Positions 15,756-25,663 are shown, counted from the stretch's first letter. The stretch: 63,465 nt of DNA from an uncultured Acetatifactor sp. (GCA_910580225.1 CAJTXE010000028.1:1-63465); one strand, 5' to 3'. Numbers and translations are program-made. Notes: generated from the letters alone by a model not told the origin.

Positions 15756-17828
15756 TTAGCGATCGCTCATACGTTTCTTTGCTACCAGAAGGATGCCGGC
15801 TCCGATTACCAGAACTGCACCTACTACGTAGAAGATCGTAGTACCGATGCCACCGGTAGAAGGAAGGAGGGAACCGGACTGGTTCAGGATCTCTGCTCCA
15901 AAAATACCCATATTATTGTTTGTAATTGTCAATGAAGATCCATCTGCATTTGTACCTGTCATCGTCCATATACATGTTTCTTCGCCTGTAATTACAGAAT
16001 CAGGAGCCTTAAAATCGATAACAATTGTAATCGGTTCAAGTGTGTTGTATCCATCCGGTGTCACTGTCTCCGTCAAAGTATAGGTGCCTGCCCCCAGACC
16101 ACGGAAAGTGATAAATCCATCCTCGCCTGTGATCTTCTCAATGGAGACATTCGTATCAACCAGTGTTATTTCGGTTTTGCTATCCTTTACATACTGGGTA
16201 TTTACATCTGCATAATCTTCTGCAGTACCTTTGACAAGTTTGTAAAGAGTTTCCCCTACATACTCTGCTGTGTCAGCAGGAACTACATACTTGCCATCTT
16301 TCAGGATATAACCAGTTGTAGTATCCTCTGTACCTACACCAATTTCAACATATTCAGTGCCTGTAGGAGGAGTACTGGTATACAATCCGTCTGCATACGT
16401 GTTGTTCTCGTCTTCTCCCAGTAACTTCCAGTACTTAGTTATAGCTTCATCTTTTATCTCTTCAGCTGTAGCTTTTCTAAAGTAATCAACCTGATTTGCA
16501 ACTACCTGTTTAGATGTTCCCTCTAATCTAAACTCTGCTCCTGCCAAAAGATGCTTACCCACAGTTGAACTATCTGTTCCGTACTTTGTGATATCCAGCT
16601 CAGTAAGATAAGTGATTGTTATATCGTCAGGAGTTTCTCCTAATGTAACATCATTCTCGTCTAAAGGTAACCCAGGTTTTGTTTGATCTACCGTTCCACC
16701 ATAATCTTCATTGGGATTCTTGGAATACGATAGTGACCATGTATTCTTATTACCAATGTTTCCGATTACTGCCTTCTCATTAATGGTTGCAGAATATGTT
16801 ACTACAATGTCTTTACCAATCTCATAGTCCTTGATATTAAGGAATGCAAGCTTAAACGTAGCACCTGCTGCATCCGCTTCTACATACACATTATAAGCTG
16901 CATCTTCGGGTGTCACACTCACGGTTCCATCCTCTGCTGTCGTAATGCTTTCAACAGGCTTCACTTCCTTACCATCTACAGTAACCTTTACGGAACTGGG
17001 GCCATCAAAAGTTAATCCCTGATCCATTGTATCAGTCATGTAGAAATAGTAATAATCATATCCTGTATAATTCGGAACCTTGCTGTCAATCTGGAATAAA
17101 ACATGATCTCCTACTCCTGCATTATTTGATTCTGCAAGCCCCTTATTACCACTCGGGTCATAGACACCATCTGCATTAAACGCATCCTGACCGTTTAAGA
17201 AAATCTGCTTTGTGCCAGTTGGAACATCGGATTTTACAGTTGCCTGAGCGTTACCAACAACTTCCAGCATAAATCTGCTGTATGCACTGTCATTTTCAAC
17301 ACTACCATCTTGATCTTTAATCAGGTAATAACCTGCACCTGTCACCTCGATTTCAACATTTCCCGTTCCTGTTTCGCTTCCTGCAACTGTTGTCGTTAAA
17401 TGATCTTCTACTATTCTTGCAAATGTATCCGTCAGTGTTGACTCGTTAATTGAACTGGACTTAAATATTTCCTTGTTGCCTAACACTTCCGCTACCTGCG
17501 CAGCTGTAGTACAATCAGCAAATACATTCTTTGCGTTCTCACCTTCACCTACGATAAAAGCCGACTCGCTCTTTAATGCATTCAATACCTCATTACCGTT
17601 CACTCCAGAACCCCAGATAATATTGGAGAGTACCTTGTTTCCCTCTACCAAAGCAATGTCACCTGCAAATACCTGGTACGCCTCGTAGCTATGCACTGAT
17701 TGATCTGCTGCGTTTTGATTAACTGTAATTTTGTACGAATTATTATCCGCAGCAAACGCCGTCGTCGTCATGGCTAATGCCATAATCACTGCCAGTACAA
17801 GACTGACAATTTTCTTCATACGCTTCAT
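15756..17828 (-). CDS. LPXTG-anchored major pilin (SpaH/EbpB-like)
   Basis: A 690-residue pilin. The start at ATG 17828 follows AAGGAGATT; a farther upstream open frame lacks a ribosome-binding site. It has a signal peptide (about 1-26, ending TTAFA), an N-terminal pilin domain (YEAYQVFAGD), a middle domain with NKNTWSLSYSKNPN, a C-terminal SpaA/Cna-type domain (about 560-645, with GAGTYTLTETVTPDGYNTL) and LPSTG at 655-659, then a transmembrane helix and basic tail. Internal Lys-Asn isopeptide bonds and sortase polymerisation are expected for the family. Codons are visibly more AT-rich than in the regulatory and repeat genes upstream, suggesting separate ancestry. Confidence 0.92.
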   Translation of the reverse strand: MKRMKKIVSLVLAVIMALAMTTTAFAADNNSYKITVNQNAADQSVHSYEAYQVFAGDIALVEGNKVLSNIIWGSGVNGNEVLNALKSESAFIVGEGENAKNVFADCTTAAQVAEVLGNKEIFKSSSINESTLTDTFARIVEDHLTTTVAGSETGTGNVEIEVTGAGYYLIKDQDGSVENDSAYSRFMLEVVGNAQATVKSDVPTGTKQIFLNGQDAFNADGVYDPSGNKGLAESNNAGVGDHVLFQIDSKVPNYTGYDYYYFYMTDTMDQGLTFDGPSSVKVTVDGKEVKPVESITTAEDGTVSVTPEDAAYNVYVEADAAGATFKLAFLNIKDYEIGKDIVVTYSATINEKAVIGNIGNKNTWSLSYSKNPNEDYGGTVDQTKPGLPLDENDVTLGETPDDITITYLTELDITKYGTDSSTVGKHLLAGAEFRLEGTSKQVVANQVDYFRKATAEEIKDEAITKYWKLLGEDENNTYADGLYTSTPPTGTEYVEIGVGTEDTTTGYILKDGKYVVPADTAEYVGETLYKLVKGTAEDYADVNTQYVKDSKTEITLVDTNVSIEKITGEDGFITFRGLGAGTYTLTETVTPDGYNTLEPITIVIDFKAPDSVITGEETCIWTMTGTNADGSSLTITNNNMGIFGAEILNQSGSLLPSTGGIGTTIFYVVGAVLVIGAGILLVAKKRMSDR

Positions 17829-17872
17829 ACTTTTAATCTCCTTTTCTTCTTTTATTTTTACTTGTTTGAAGC

Positions 17873-17892
17873 TATGTGGGAAAGCTCCCACA
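17873..17892 (-). other. Leader hairpin of the major pilin gene
   Basis: TGTGGGA/TCCCACA, 7 bp with a 5-nt loop, lies in the 107-bp gap between the adhesin stop and the pilin start, without a T-run. An mRNA processing or stability element is possible. Confidence 0.4.
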
Positions 17893-17935
17893 AATTGTCT
17901 GTTGCTTTTTTCAGATTCAAGAGGATAAATCCCTC

Positions 17936-20900
17936 TCACCCCCTCCTTTCTCTGAATTTTTTTCTATACAGAAAGCCTGCGCCAAATAAAACTATCATGC
18001 CGCCTGCCATTGTATATAGGATTGTGCCGGTGCCGCCGGTTTCGGGAAGTGTGAATGCATAAGCATTTGTATACTGAATCGTATATTGGGACTGTGCACT
18101 CGTGATAGTCCCCTTTACAATTCTTTTATCCCCCGGAACCGCCCCCTCAATTGATGAGTTTGCCCCTCCGGTAGCACTTGCAAGATAATGATCTGCAGTC
18201 TCATCTCGAATATACTTCCCATTTTCATCACGTTTAGGTTGTATTTCGATCTCCCCGGTTTCAGGATTCGTTACTTTCTCTGTAAGAACAGGGCCAATTT
18301 CCGTTATTTCATATTGTGTTCCGACTGGCAGGAAATTAATTTCAACATACTCTCCTGCTTTCAATTCAAAGCTTCCGCCGTCCCAAATCAGAACATCATC
18401 CTTAATCTTTACTGTTTCTCCATCAACAATTTTATAACGACTATAGGAATAATTGTCCTTTAATTGGACTCCGTTCTTATCTTTAAAAACAACCTCAAAG
18501 CCAAATAAATCATCATTCTCAGTTCCCGTCACCTTCTTGTCTACCCGTAAATTACCTGTAGACCGTTCAGGTGTGGAAAATGATACTGACGGAAGTGTAA
18601 ACTGCATCCAACAGGAAGAACCAGAAGCACCTCGCTCCGTGTAGAAAAACGAAAGCCTGTATGAACCCGTATCTCCCTTTCGAATCCAGTCCCACAGATT
18701 CACATACTCTCCGACCGAGCTGTGTACACCCCCGATATCACATATAAGCTTACCCTCTTCCGTTATATTTCCATTAATTTGATCCGTCTTACTGAGAAAT
18801 ACCCACATATCATCATCACCATAGAAAAGATACTCTAATGGTCCGACATAATCTGCGGTAAGTTCAAAATCAACCGTATAATACATTCCAAAATAAGGAT
18901 TATGGTTTGTGTAGTCATCAGCAAGTGGCGTATTCTCAGTTGTCTTTTTCTCTGTTTTATATGGCGAACTGTTCCAATACGCTTGCGTTGCAAAAGTTGT
19001 CGTATTTGTATTATTGATACCAAACATTAAATCGTGCTTTGTGCTGCCTGCACTTCCCACCCTATCCATGGGCCAAAAATTATTCGTCCAAATCGTGTAT
19101 TTCGCAGGATGGTTAAACCTGTCCAGATAACTAAGCGTGCTGCCATCCACAAAAACCGACGTCATTGTGTATGTGTCGCCTTCCCGGATAAAACTGATGC
19201 TGCCATCGCTATAAGTAGTTTTTCCTGTTGGCTGGCCTGACTCATTAAACAGATCAGGAACTGCAACACCGTCATTATACCGGATTGTGCCATCCCTTTT
19301 CAGTGACTTCGCCAGACTGAATGTAAGACCCTTATAATTACCTACCCATTTATTATTCTCCTTTCTAAAATGGGAATTACCCTGATTTAATTCATTCTTG
19401 TACCCGTTATTCTCCCAGACTTCATATCCCAGTGTAGTTTTCGTATTTCCATTTCCGAAAGCAAAATGTGTCCCGCTCTTCCCACTATAGTTTTTATCAC
19501 TGTTTATTCCCTGTTTTTCGGTGTACATATACCAGTTTTTTCCTGTAGGAACTGCTTTATTGTCCCCTCGTGAAACCGTATTTCCCGCTGCTGCTGACGC
19601 CGAACGATAAACATTTCCATCGGAAATATCATAATCATAAAACTGTGTGGTATTAGATTCCGTTTTCTCGCTTGTATCATATACCAACCGGATAACCGTA
19701 CCGTTTTCAATTTTTATAAACAGGTCTTCCTCCGTAATGGCCTCTGATGTCTCCTGCTTATTAGTAAAATGTAACTTTCGCAGGTTTCCGTCGGGTGTAT
19801 GAACATAACCCTCCTTACCGTTTTGACATTCATCCTCCTTAGAACCGCAAAAGGTATAGACAAACCAATCCTGCTCCTCTTTACTATTACGGTCACCATC
19901 AGGCTTCAATATCCATATTTGTGCAAGATCATAGTTTCCATTATCTGCAAGCTTATCGAAATATGACAATCCCGGCGCCGTCACATAATGATATGAATTG
20001 CCTTGTACATCTCCTTCTGCATAAACTTCTGTTAACTCCTTTTTTGATGCGACTTTATGTCTAAACTGCGTATTACCATTCCCAGAAGAAACTGAATCCT
20101 CTGTCTGCACCAAAAATATATTCGTTGTCTTCGGTGTAACACCATTTGCAGGCAAAACCCCTTTCAGCTCTGAATCTTCTGGTTTCCCATTACCTTTTCT
20201 TGATGTATCAATCACCTCCAGTGCCCCATTCACCTTACTGTCTGCCGGAGCAGCATCCCCCAAGACAGTCATATTTAAATATGCATAATACTGTACCATA
20301 AATTCAGGGTTTGCCTGACTCGTTCCCGCAAAGGCAACAACCGCTTCTTTTTGATTCAGGGTCAGCAGCATCGGCGCCGCCAATGTTTCTTCACTCACCA
20401 CCATAGCATCGGTAATCTCACCCTGTGCGTCATCCTCTGCCAACTCTACCGCAGTGATCACTACCTCCGGCTTCACTTCCACGTCATCCGCTATCGGCTC
20501 TCCGCCGCCCAATTCCAATGTCATCGGATCAACAGCCGTCTCCGCATATTCCACCAGCGCCTCGCTCGGCCTTACTTCAGCAGTCACAATACAGTCAGAC
20601 AAATCCAGTTTCTTACCGTCATACATGACCTTGTAAGACAATACCTGCAGAAACAGCTGGTCGTCAGACGCATCCGCTCCATCTGCATACACTGCCGCCG
20701 CCCTGGCATATACTTCCGCATCCTCACCCAAAGGGTCAACCCGAAATTCCAGTTTCTTATCCAAAGCGCTGTTTTCAATTTCTACAGAAACTCCATCCTC
20801 CGAAATCATACTGTCCGCTTCATCGTCACCGCCAGTCTCCGATTGGACGCTTTCACTTTCTTCCGGAAGCCCCACATCCACCGTCCCTGCTTCAGCCTCC

Positions 20901-23900
20901 TCCGCCGCGGTGTCATTCCCGGCACCATCCGCTTCCATTCCGCCTTCCGCAGATTCGCCAGGTACGGCTGCTTCACCCTCCGTACCTGTCTCTTCCTCCG
21001 CTTCCGTATCTCCGATGGGTACATTGATTTCACCTTCTATATGAAACGTAATCTGCATTTCATCCGTCTCATATTTCAGTTCCTCCTTCACCGGAACCTT
21101 CACATTCTCCACGCCATACCCGACAGCAATCTCCGAGAAACTTTCCATCTCAAAGGTGGTACTGCCGTTCTCCACCTCGCTGCCTTCCAGCAGCTCCGTG
21201 CCTTCCTCCGCAAAGTGGATGACTGTAATCGGCTTACCCTCTGTGAGGCCATTCTCATCAAGGAACTGTATGGTAACGGTAACCGGGGTTTCGGGCTCCA
21301 CTTCCTCACCGTTTACGTAGAAACCTATCTTCATCAGGGCACGCATGGTAGCCTTGTCATCTCCCAGAGCTTCCTGATACTCGGCTTCACGTTTTGCATA
21401 ATGCTCTTCATCGCTCTCCTCGGTAATCTGCTCCGCAATCAGCTCCGCCTCTTCCGGAATCCGGGCATCCGTCTTATAAACGGCTGTAACGGTAAAGCTC
21501 TCGCCCTGGAAAGTCTTGGTAATCGGTTCATTGGATACCTTACATGCATCGCTGTGAACATGCTCCAATATCTCTATCTGTCCGCAGACAAGTACCCCAT
21601 TCTCGTCACTGCAGTCTTCTGTATGCGTATGAAGCTCCAATTCTTCTTTGCCGCATAAGAGCTCTGCTTGGCTGTCAGCCCCTTCTGCAGTCCTGCCTTC
21701 CTCTGATTCCTGTCCGGCGGTCTCGCCTTCCTCTGATTCCTGTCCGGCGGTCTCGCCTTCCTCTGATTCTCCTCCGGCGGTCTCCCCTTCCTCTGATTCT
21801 TCTCCGGCAGTCTCGCCTTCCTCTGATTCTTCTCCCGCGGTCTCCCCTTCCTCTCCCATTTCCCTGGAGTAGCACTCTTCAGTATGGACATGTGCCTCTA
21901 TTTCAGCCAGAGGACAGATCAGCATACCATCCACGTTATAACAATTGTTTGTATGTGTATGAACCGCAAATTCTGCTTTCCCGCAGACCAGGTTCTGTTC
22001 TTCATCATAGCAGCTCTCGTCATGAGTATGGACGCTCTCGTCGCAGTAGAGTGCCAATGCAGCCGTACCGTCTTCATTATAACCGCAGATGAAATTTCCT
22101 TCTGCGTCATAACAGCTCTCCTCGTGTACATGCTTCGCCGTCTCATACCCGCAGAGCAGGTTTCCTTCTGCGTCATAACAGCTCTCTTCATGTACATGAG
22201 CCGATGCCTCATATCCGCAGACTACATTTCCATCTTCATCATAACAGCTCTCTTCATGCACATGGTCTGCCGTCTCATAGCCGCACAGCAGATTGCCTTC
22301 CCCATCGTAACAGCTCTCATTATGAGGATGCTTCGCCGTCTCATAGCCGCAGATCAGGCTGCCCTCTTCGTCATAGCATTTCTCTTCATGTACATGGGAG
22401 GAGGTTCCATACCCGCAGATCAGCTCTCCTGTGTCGTCATAGCATTCCGGCAGATGAATATGTGTGGCGTCATGGCCGCAGATCAGATTGCCTTCTTCAT
22501 CTACACAGTCATCCTGGTGAATATGCAGCTTCGCCCCCTGTTCCAATGCCGCCACCTCTTCCGGCGTCAGTTCTACGGTTTTGAAGCAATCAACTGTATG
22601 CACATGCTCTTCCAGCTGGATCATCCCGCAGGATCTTACACTGCCTTCGATCAGATTGCCTTCCTCGTCGAAGCATTCCTCATCATAACAGCTGTCGTCA
22701 TGGATGTGGAGTTCCAGTTCTCCACATGCCAGCCTGGTCACTTCCTCATAGCAGGCATCCGTATGGACATGGCCCGTTATACTTTCTTCCGGAACTTCAC
22801 TGCTCTCTGTATCCTGAGGTTCTGCACTTTCCTCCGGCGCTTCACTGCTCTCTTCTGCAGGTGCACTGCTTTCCGCATCGGCAGGCACTGCGCTATCTTC
22901 CGGCGCTGTCAGTCCGTCAGCTCCTTCTTCCGCTGTGACCAGTGTGTAACATTCTTCTGCATGTTCGTGCTCTTCCAGTCCGCAGATCTGATTCTGCCCG
23001 CGGCAGTTTTCCTCGTGGATATGCACTTCTTTTCCGCAGGTATACTCCTGGAGATAGCAGCCCTGGATATGCTCCAGATGCTCTTCCAGTCCGCAGATCG
23101 GATTGCCGTCTCCGTCCCTGCAGGCGTCCTCATGTACATGAATCTCTTTCAGGCAGATGACATTTCCGTTGATATCGAAACATCCCACAATATGTCCGTG
23201 CTCTTCCAGTCCGCAGATCAGATTGCCGTCTGCATCTGTGCAGCCTTCCCCATGCGCATGTTCTTCCATACTGCAGGAAAAGGTCCGGGTGAGACAGCCT
23301 TCTTCATGGACATGCTCCTCGGCAAATCCGCAGAGAACCGCATCTTCGAAGCAGTTCTCATCATGTATGTGCGCTTCCTTCCCGCAGATTAGAGAAGGAA
23401 CGGCTTCGCTCTCCGCAGCCGGCTCACCCTCGGCAGGTGTCCCCTCTTCCGAAGGAAGAGTCTCACTCTCCGGAACGGATTCTTCACTGACAGGTGCGGT
23501 CTCTTCGGAAGAAACCGCTTCGCTGTCCGGAGACGCTTCCCCCTCCGCAGGCGTCTCCTCCCCGGGAGAAACCGCCTCTTCCTCACAGATCAGCACCATC
23601 TCAGTCTCATAACACTCTTCCGTGTGCTCATGGAGTTCATGCTCCTCCAGACTGCAGACCAGGTTGCCGTCTCCGTCATAACACAGATCGTTATGTACGT
23701 GAACTGCATACTCCGCATACCCGCATACAGGCTCCGTGCCCAGGTTGCCTTCCTCATCCTGTTCATAGCATTCATCCGTATGTTCATGCACTTCGTACTG
23801 ACAGTCAAACACTTCTCTCTTGTGGGTCATGGCCTGACCGTACAGCTTCAGCGCCGTCACCGTGCCGAAAGTAACTATCACAGCCAGGCACAGGAAAACC

Positions 23901-23971
23901 ACCAGCTGATGTCTGTACTGTTTCTGCTTCTTCAAGAGCTTTCCCGCCTGTGATAAAAAATCAACTCTCAT
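17936..23971 (-). CDS. Giant LPXTG adhesin with 26 His/Cys repeats and fibro-slime domain
   Basis: A 2011-residue surface protein. A membrane-spanning signal (about 20-48) is followed by 26 units of H-x-H-x3-C, most continued by Y-D-x-x-G-x-(L/V)-x-C-G (about residues 60-810). These are interrupted by acidic Ser/Glu/Pro stretches, including five perfect-phase 10-residue EEGETAG-type repeats. The paired His and Cys suggest metal binding or disulfide-linked beads; this is inference. Residues about 810-1300 are acidic beta modules. A fibro-slime/PA14-like domain (about 1600-1790, FYGDDDMWVFLS, GGVHSS) and a Cna-type domain follow, then LPETG at 1975-1979, a transmembrane helix and RERRG tail. 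The C-terminal half is more AT-rich than the repeat half. Probably the pilus tip or a stalked adhesin. Confidence 0.85.
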   Translation of the reverse strand: MRVDFLSQAGKLLKKQKQYRHQLVVFLCLAVIVTFGTVTALKLYGQAMTHKREVFDCQYEVHEHTDECYEQDEEGNLGTEPVCGYAEYAVHVHNDLCYDGDGNLVCSLEEHELHEHTEECYETEMVLICEEEAVSPGEETPAEGEASPDSEAVSSEETAPVSEESVPESETLPSEEGTPAEGEPAAESEAVPSLICGKEAHIHDENCFEDAVLCGFAEEHVHEEGCLTRTFSCSMEEHAHGEGCTDADGNLICGLEEHGHIVGCFDINGNVICLKEIHVHEDACRDGDGNPICGLEEHLEHIQGCYLQEYTCGKEVHIHEENCRGQNQICGLEEHEHAEECYTLVTAEEGADGLTAPEDSAVPADAESSAPAEESSEAPEESAEPQDTESSEVPEESITGHVHTDACYEEVTRLACGELELHIHDDSCYDEECFDEEGNLIEGSVRSCGMIQLEEHVHTVDCFKTVELTPEEVAALEQGAKLHIHQDDCVDEEGNLICGHDATHIHLPECYDDTGELICGYGTSSHVHEEKCYDEEGSLICGYETAKHPHNESCYDGEGNLLCGYETADHVHEESCYDEDGNVVCGYEASAHVHEESCYDAEGNLLCGYETAKHVHEESCYDAEGNFICGYNEDGTAALALYCDESVHTHDESCYDEEQNLVCGKAEFAVHTHTNNCYNVDGMLICPLAEIEAHVHTEECYSREMGEEGETAGEESEEGETAGEESEEGETAGGESEEGETAGQESEEGETAGQESEEGRTAEGADSQAELLCGKEELELHTHTEDCSDENGVLVCGQIEILEHVHSDACKVSNEPITKTFQGESFTVTAVYKTDARIPEEAELIAEQITEESDEEHYAKREAEYQEALGDDKATMRALMKIGFYVNGEEVEPETPVTVTIQFLDENGLTEGKPITVIHFAEEGTELLEGSEVENGSTTFEMESFSEIAVGYGVENVKVPVKEELKYETDEMQITFHIEGEINVPIGDTEAEEETGTEGEAAVPGESAEGGMEADGAGNDTAAEEAEAGTVDVGLPEESESVQSETGGDDEADSMISEDGVSVEIENSALDKKLEFRVDPLGEDAEVYARAAAVYADGADASDDQLFLQVLSYKVMYDGKKLDLSDCIVTAEVRPSEALVEYAETAVDPMTLELGGGEPIADDVEVKPEVVITAVELAEDDAQGEITDAMVVSEETLAAPMLLTLNQKEAVVAFAGTSQANPEFMVQYYAYLNMTVLGDAAPADSKVNGALEVIDTSRKGNGKPEDSELKGVLPANGVTPKTTNIFLVQTEDSVSSGNGNTQFRHKVASKKELTEVYAEGDVQGNSYHYVTAPGLSYFDKLADNGNYDLAQIWILKPDGDRNSKEEQDWFVYTFCGSKEDECQNGKEGYVHTPDGNLRKLHFTNKQETSEAITEEDLFIKIENGTVIRLVYDTSEKTESNTTQFYDYDISDGNVYRSASAAAGNTVSRGDNKAVPTGKNWYMYTEKQGINSDKNYSGKSGTHFAFGNGNTKTTLGYEVWENNGYKNELNQGNSHFRKENNKWVGNYKGLTFSLAKSLKRDGTIRYNDGVAVPDLFNESGQPTGKTTYSDGSISFIREGDTYTMTSVFVDGSTLSYLDRFNHPAKYTIWTNNFWPMDRVGSAGSTKHDLMFGINNTNTTTFATQAYWNSSPYKTEKKTTENTPLADDYTNHNPYFGMYYTVDFELTADYVGPLEYLFYGDDDMWVFLSKTDQINGNITEEGKLICDIGGVHSSVGEYVNLWDWIRKGDTGSYRLSFFYTERGASGSSCWMQFTLPSVSFSTPERSTGNLRVDKKVTGTENDDLFGFEVVFKDKNGVQLKDNYSYSRYKIVDGETVKIKDDVLIWDGGSFELKAGEYVEINFLPVGTQYEITEIGPVLTEKVTNPETGEIEIQPKRDENGKYIRDETADHYLASATGGANSSIEGAVPGDKRIVKGTITSAQSQYTIQYTNAYAFTLPETGGTGTILYTMAGGMIVLFGAGFLYRKKFRERRG
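21691..21855. repeat. 30-bp tandem repeats within the adhesin gene
   Basis: About 5.5 head-to-tail units of 30 bp, each containing CCTTCCTCTGATTC on the plus strand, encode the acidic EEGETAG decapeptides on the minus strand. Because the unit is a multiple of three, copy-number changes keep the frame. This is a coding minisatellite, not a CRISPR: there are no unique spacers. Confidence 0.9.
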
Positions 23972-24003
23972 AATGCCGTCTCCTTCCTTCTACCGATCCC
24001 ATA

Positions 24004-24588
24004 TCACTTCACGATCCCGAATCCTTCCAATGGCCAGACCCGGACCAATATCTTCCCGATCACCATATCATTGCTGACACATCCCACCGCCGTATTCCGG
24101 CTGTCTATGCTGGTCGCTCTGTGATCTCCCATCACAAAGCATCTTCCGTCCGGCACCTGGTAGGGTAATGTAATATTGCAGTCCCCCAGGGCTTTGTCTG
24201 TTACATAGGGTTCCTCCAGCAGTTCGTCGTTTACATAGACATTTCCGTCCTTGTCAATATCTACCCAGTCCCCTGCGGCGGCAATCACCCGTTTTACCAG
24301 AATGTTGTTGTTATAATAAAAGGCGATGATATCACCTGTCTCATATCCCGAACTGTTCAGCGCCACCACGATGTCTTCATCCTGAAGGGAATCCGTCATG
24401 GAGGTCCCGCTGATCTGAAGCACCGGAAGCAGCAGCACCGCGATCAATACTGCAGCCGCCGCAACCACCACCAGAGAAAATGCCGTGCTCCTGAGAACGT
24501 TCCCATATCGCTTCCTGTACCGTTCTCTCTCCAGCTCCGCTTCCAGCAATTCCAAATCCGGCAGCTCTCTTTTTTTCTCCTCACTCAT
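24004..24588 (-). CDS. lepB: Signal peptidase I (LepB/SipS type)
   Basis: A 194-residue S26A peptidase that removes Sec signal peptides at the outer face of the membrane. One transmembrane helix (about 35-58) precedes catalytic Ser63 (ISGTSMTD) and Lys99 (ILVKRVIAAAGD). GDHRATSIDSR is the conserved box E. ATG 24588 has AGAGG at good spacing; TTG 24594 is an alternative. It sits directly before the giant adhesin gene, so it may be dedicated to the fibre proteins with ordinary signals, alongside the SipW-like enzyme at the other end of the locus. Confidence 0.93.
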   Translation of the reverse strand: MSEEKKRELPDLELLEAELERERYRKRYGNVLRSTAFSLVVVAAAAVLIAVLLLPVLQISGTSMTDSLQDEDIVVALNSSGYETGDIIAFYYNNNILVKRVIAAAGDWVDIDKDGNVYVNDELLEEPYVTDKALGDCNITLPYQVPDGRCFVMGDHRATSIDSRNTAVGCVSNDMVIGKILVRVWPLEGFGIVK

Positions 24589-24640
24589 GTGCAAACCTCT
24601 GTATCATCTGATTTTCCGTCAGGGTTACTGCCCTGTGCTC

Positions 24641-25204
24641 TCATAATAATGCCTTCAGCCCGGTGAGAAGTTCCGGCGGAAGGCCGCTGTCCTTCAGGTC
24701 TTTCCATTGATGATTCTTAAGCCGCTCTGTCTCTGCCTCCAGCTTCTCTATCCTCTCTTCCCTGCGGGCCAGCTGCTCTCTCTGCTTCCCGATCAGTTCA
24801 TCTTTCTCATCCAGTTTACACTTAAGGCGGCTGAAATTCTCTTCCGCAGCAGCGGCTTCCTCTGACAGCCTCCGGTCTTTCTCATCCAGACGGCTTTTCA
24901 GCTTTTCAATCAGCGCGTCCTTCTCATTCAGCTTCGCTTTCAGATTGGTCAGCTGCTCTTCCGTACCGGCGGTATTTTCTGCCAGTTCCCTGTCTTTCTC
25001 GTCCAGACGCCCCTTCAGTTTCCCGATCAGTTCGTCCTTCTCGTCCAGCTTTTCCTTCAGGCGTTCATTGCTCTCCCCGATGCCTGACAGCTCTTCTTCT
25101 ATTTCCTTCAGTGCCGTATTCAGTCTCGCCGCCTCTCTGCTCTGCTCTACCAGCAGTTCCAGGAGATCGTGCCGATGTAATTTTCGTAATTCCTTCTCTG
25201 TCAT
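24641..25204 (-). CDS. Coiled-coil protein of the fibre locus
   Basis: A 187-residue, almost wholly coiled-coil protein. After a short N-terminal segment (KELRKLHRHDLLELLVEQ) come three copies of a roughly 40-residue repeat containing KLDEKDELIGKL or close variants, then a C-terminal LPPELLTGLKALL. No signal peptide or membrane segment is visible, so it should be cytoplasmic. A function in scaffolding or regulation of the locus is only inferred from position between the regulators and lepB. ATG 25204 has GTGAGG upstream; GTG 25216 is an alternative. Confidence 0.75.
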   Translation of the reverse strand: MTEKELRKLHRHDLLELLVEQSREAARLNTALKEIEEELSGIGESNERLKEKLDEKDELIGKLKGRLDEKDRELAENTAGTEEQLTNLKAKLNEKDALIEKLKSRLDEKDRRLSEEAAAAEENFSRLKCKLDEKDELIGKQREQLARREERIEKLEAETERLKNHQWKDLKDSGLPPELLTGLKALL

Positions 25205-25285
25205 GCCAAGCCTCACTTCCGGAACGCTCTTTTCTTCTCTCCGCTTTCCTGTCCCCCGGGAACTGAATTGCCCGGAAATATACCT

Positions 25286-25663
25286 CTACTCTCCCAGTAT
25301 CTCATCCAGCAATTGAATCAGTTCAATCGCGCTGTGAAAGACAATTTCCATATTCTCTGCCTGCCAAATCAATCTGCCCTGCCAGGTATAATGCTCCCGA
25401 AACAAAATCTGAATCCGGAAGACGCAGGCCTTACCTGTTCCCGTGCAGTCGGAAGGCACCAGCGGCAGGGATGGATTCGGACAATCCTCCATGTCGATCA
25501 GGCTGTTCAGGAGCAGAATCATCTGTGAAAGACTCTCTACCTTTTCTCTGTGCGCCAGCCTGGGGTGCTGCAGATAGCCGTCCATAATGCCGTTATGATA
25601 ATTTTGTACCGTAATCACCGCTTCCCGGCTCTGGCAGGGAAACATCTTCTCCCGAAGCATCAT
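25286..25663 (-). CDS. Small protein paralogous to the 27017-27604 product
   Basis: A 125-residue cytoplasmic protein of unknown function. Its C-terminal half (FRIQILFREHYTWQGRLIW, then a helical ELIQLLDEIL) aligns by eye with the C-terminus of the protein at 27017-27604 (FLIRVQYRQNSSWQGEVVW, then LIRLIDGAL). The two genes flank the BTAD regulator, which suggests they work with it. AGAGGTGG precedes the start. Confidence 0.65.
   Translation of the reverse strand: MMLREKMFPCQSREAVITVQNYHNGIMDGYLQHPRLAHREKVESLSQMILLLNSLIDMEDCPNPSLPLVPSDCTGTGKACVFRIQILFREHYTWQGRLIWQAENMEIVFHSAIELIQLLDEILGE

Noticed and set aside
21691..21855. Regular 30-bp repeats considered as a CRISPR array
   Set aside because: Units are directly adjacent with no spacers and lie in frame inside the adhesin; no cas genes are present.
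21884..23392. A 502-codon plus-strand ORF opposite the adhesin repeats
   Set aside because: It is the antisense shadow of the repetitive His/Cys coding sequence; no ribosome-binding site, and codon periodicity follows the minus strand.
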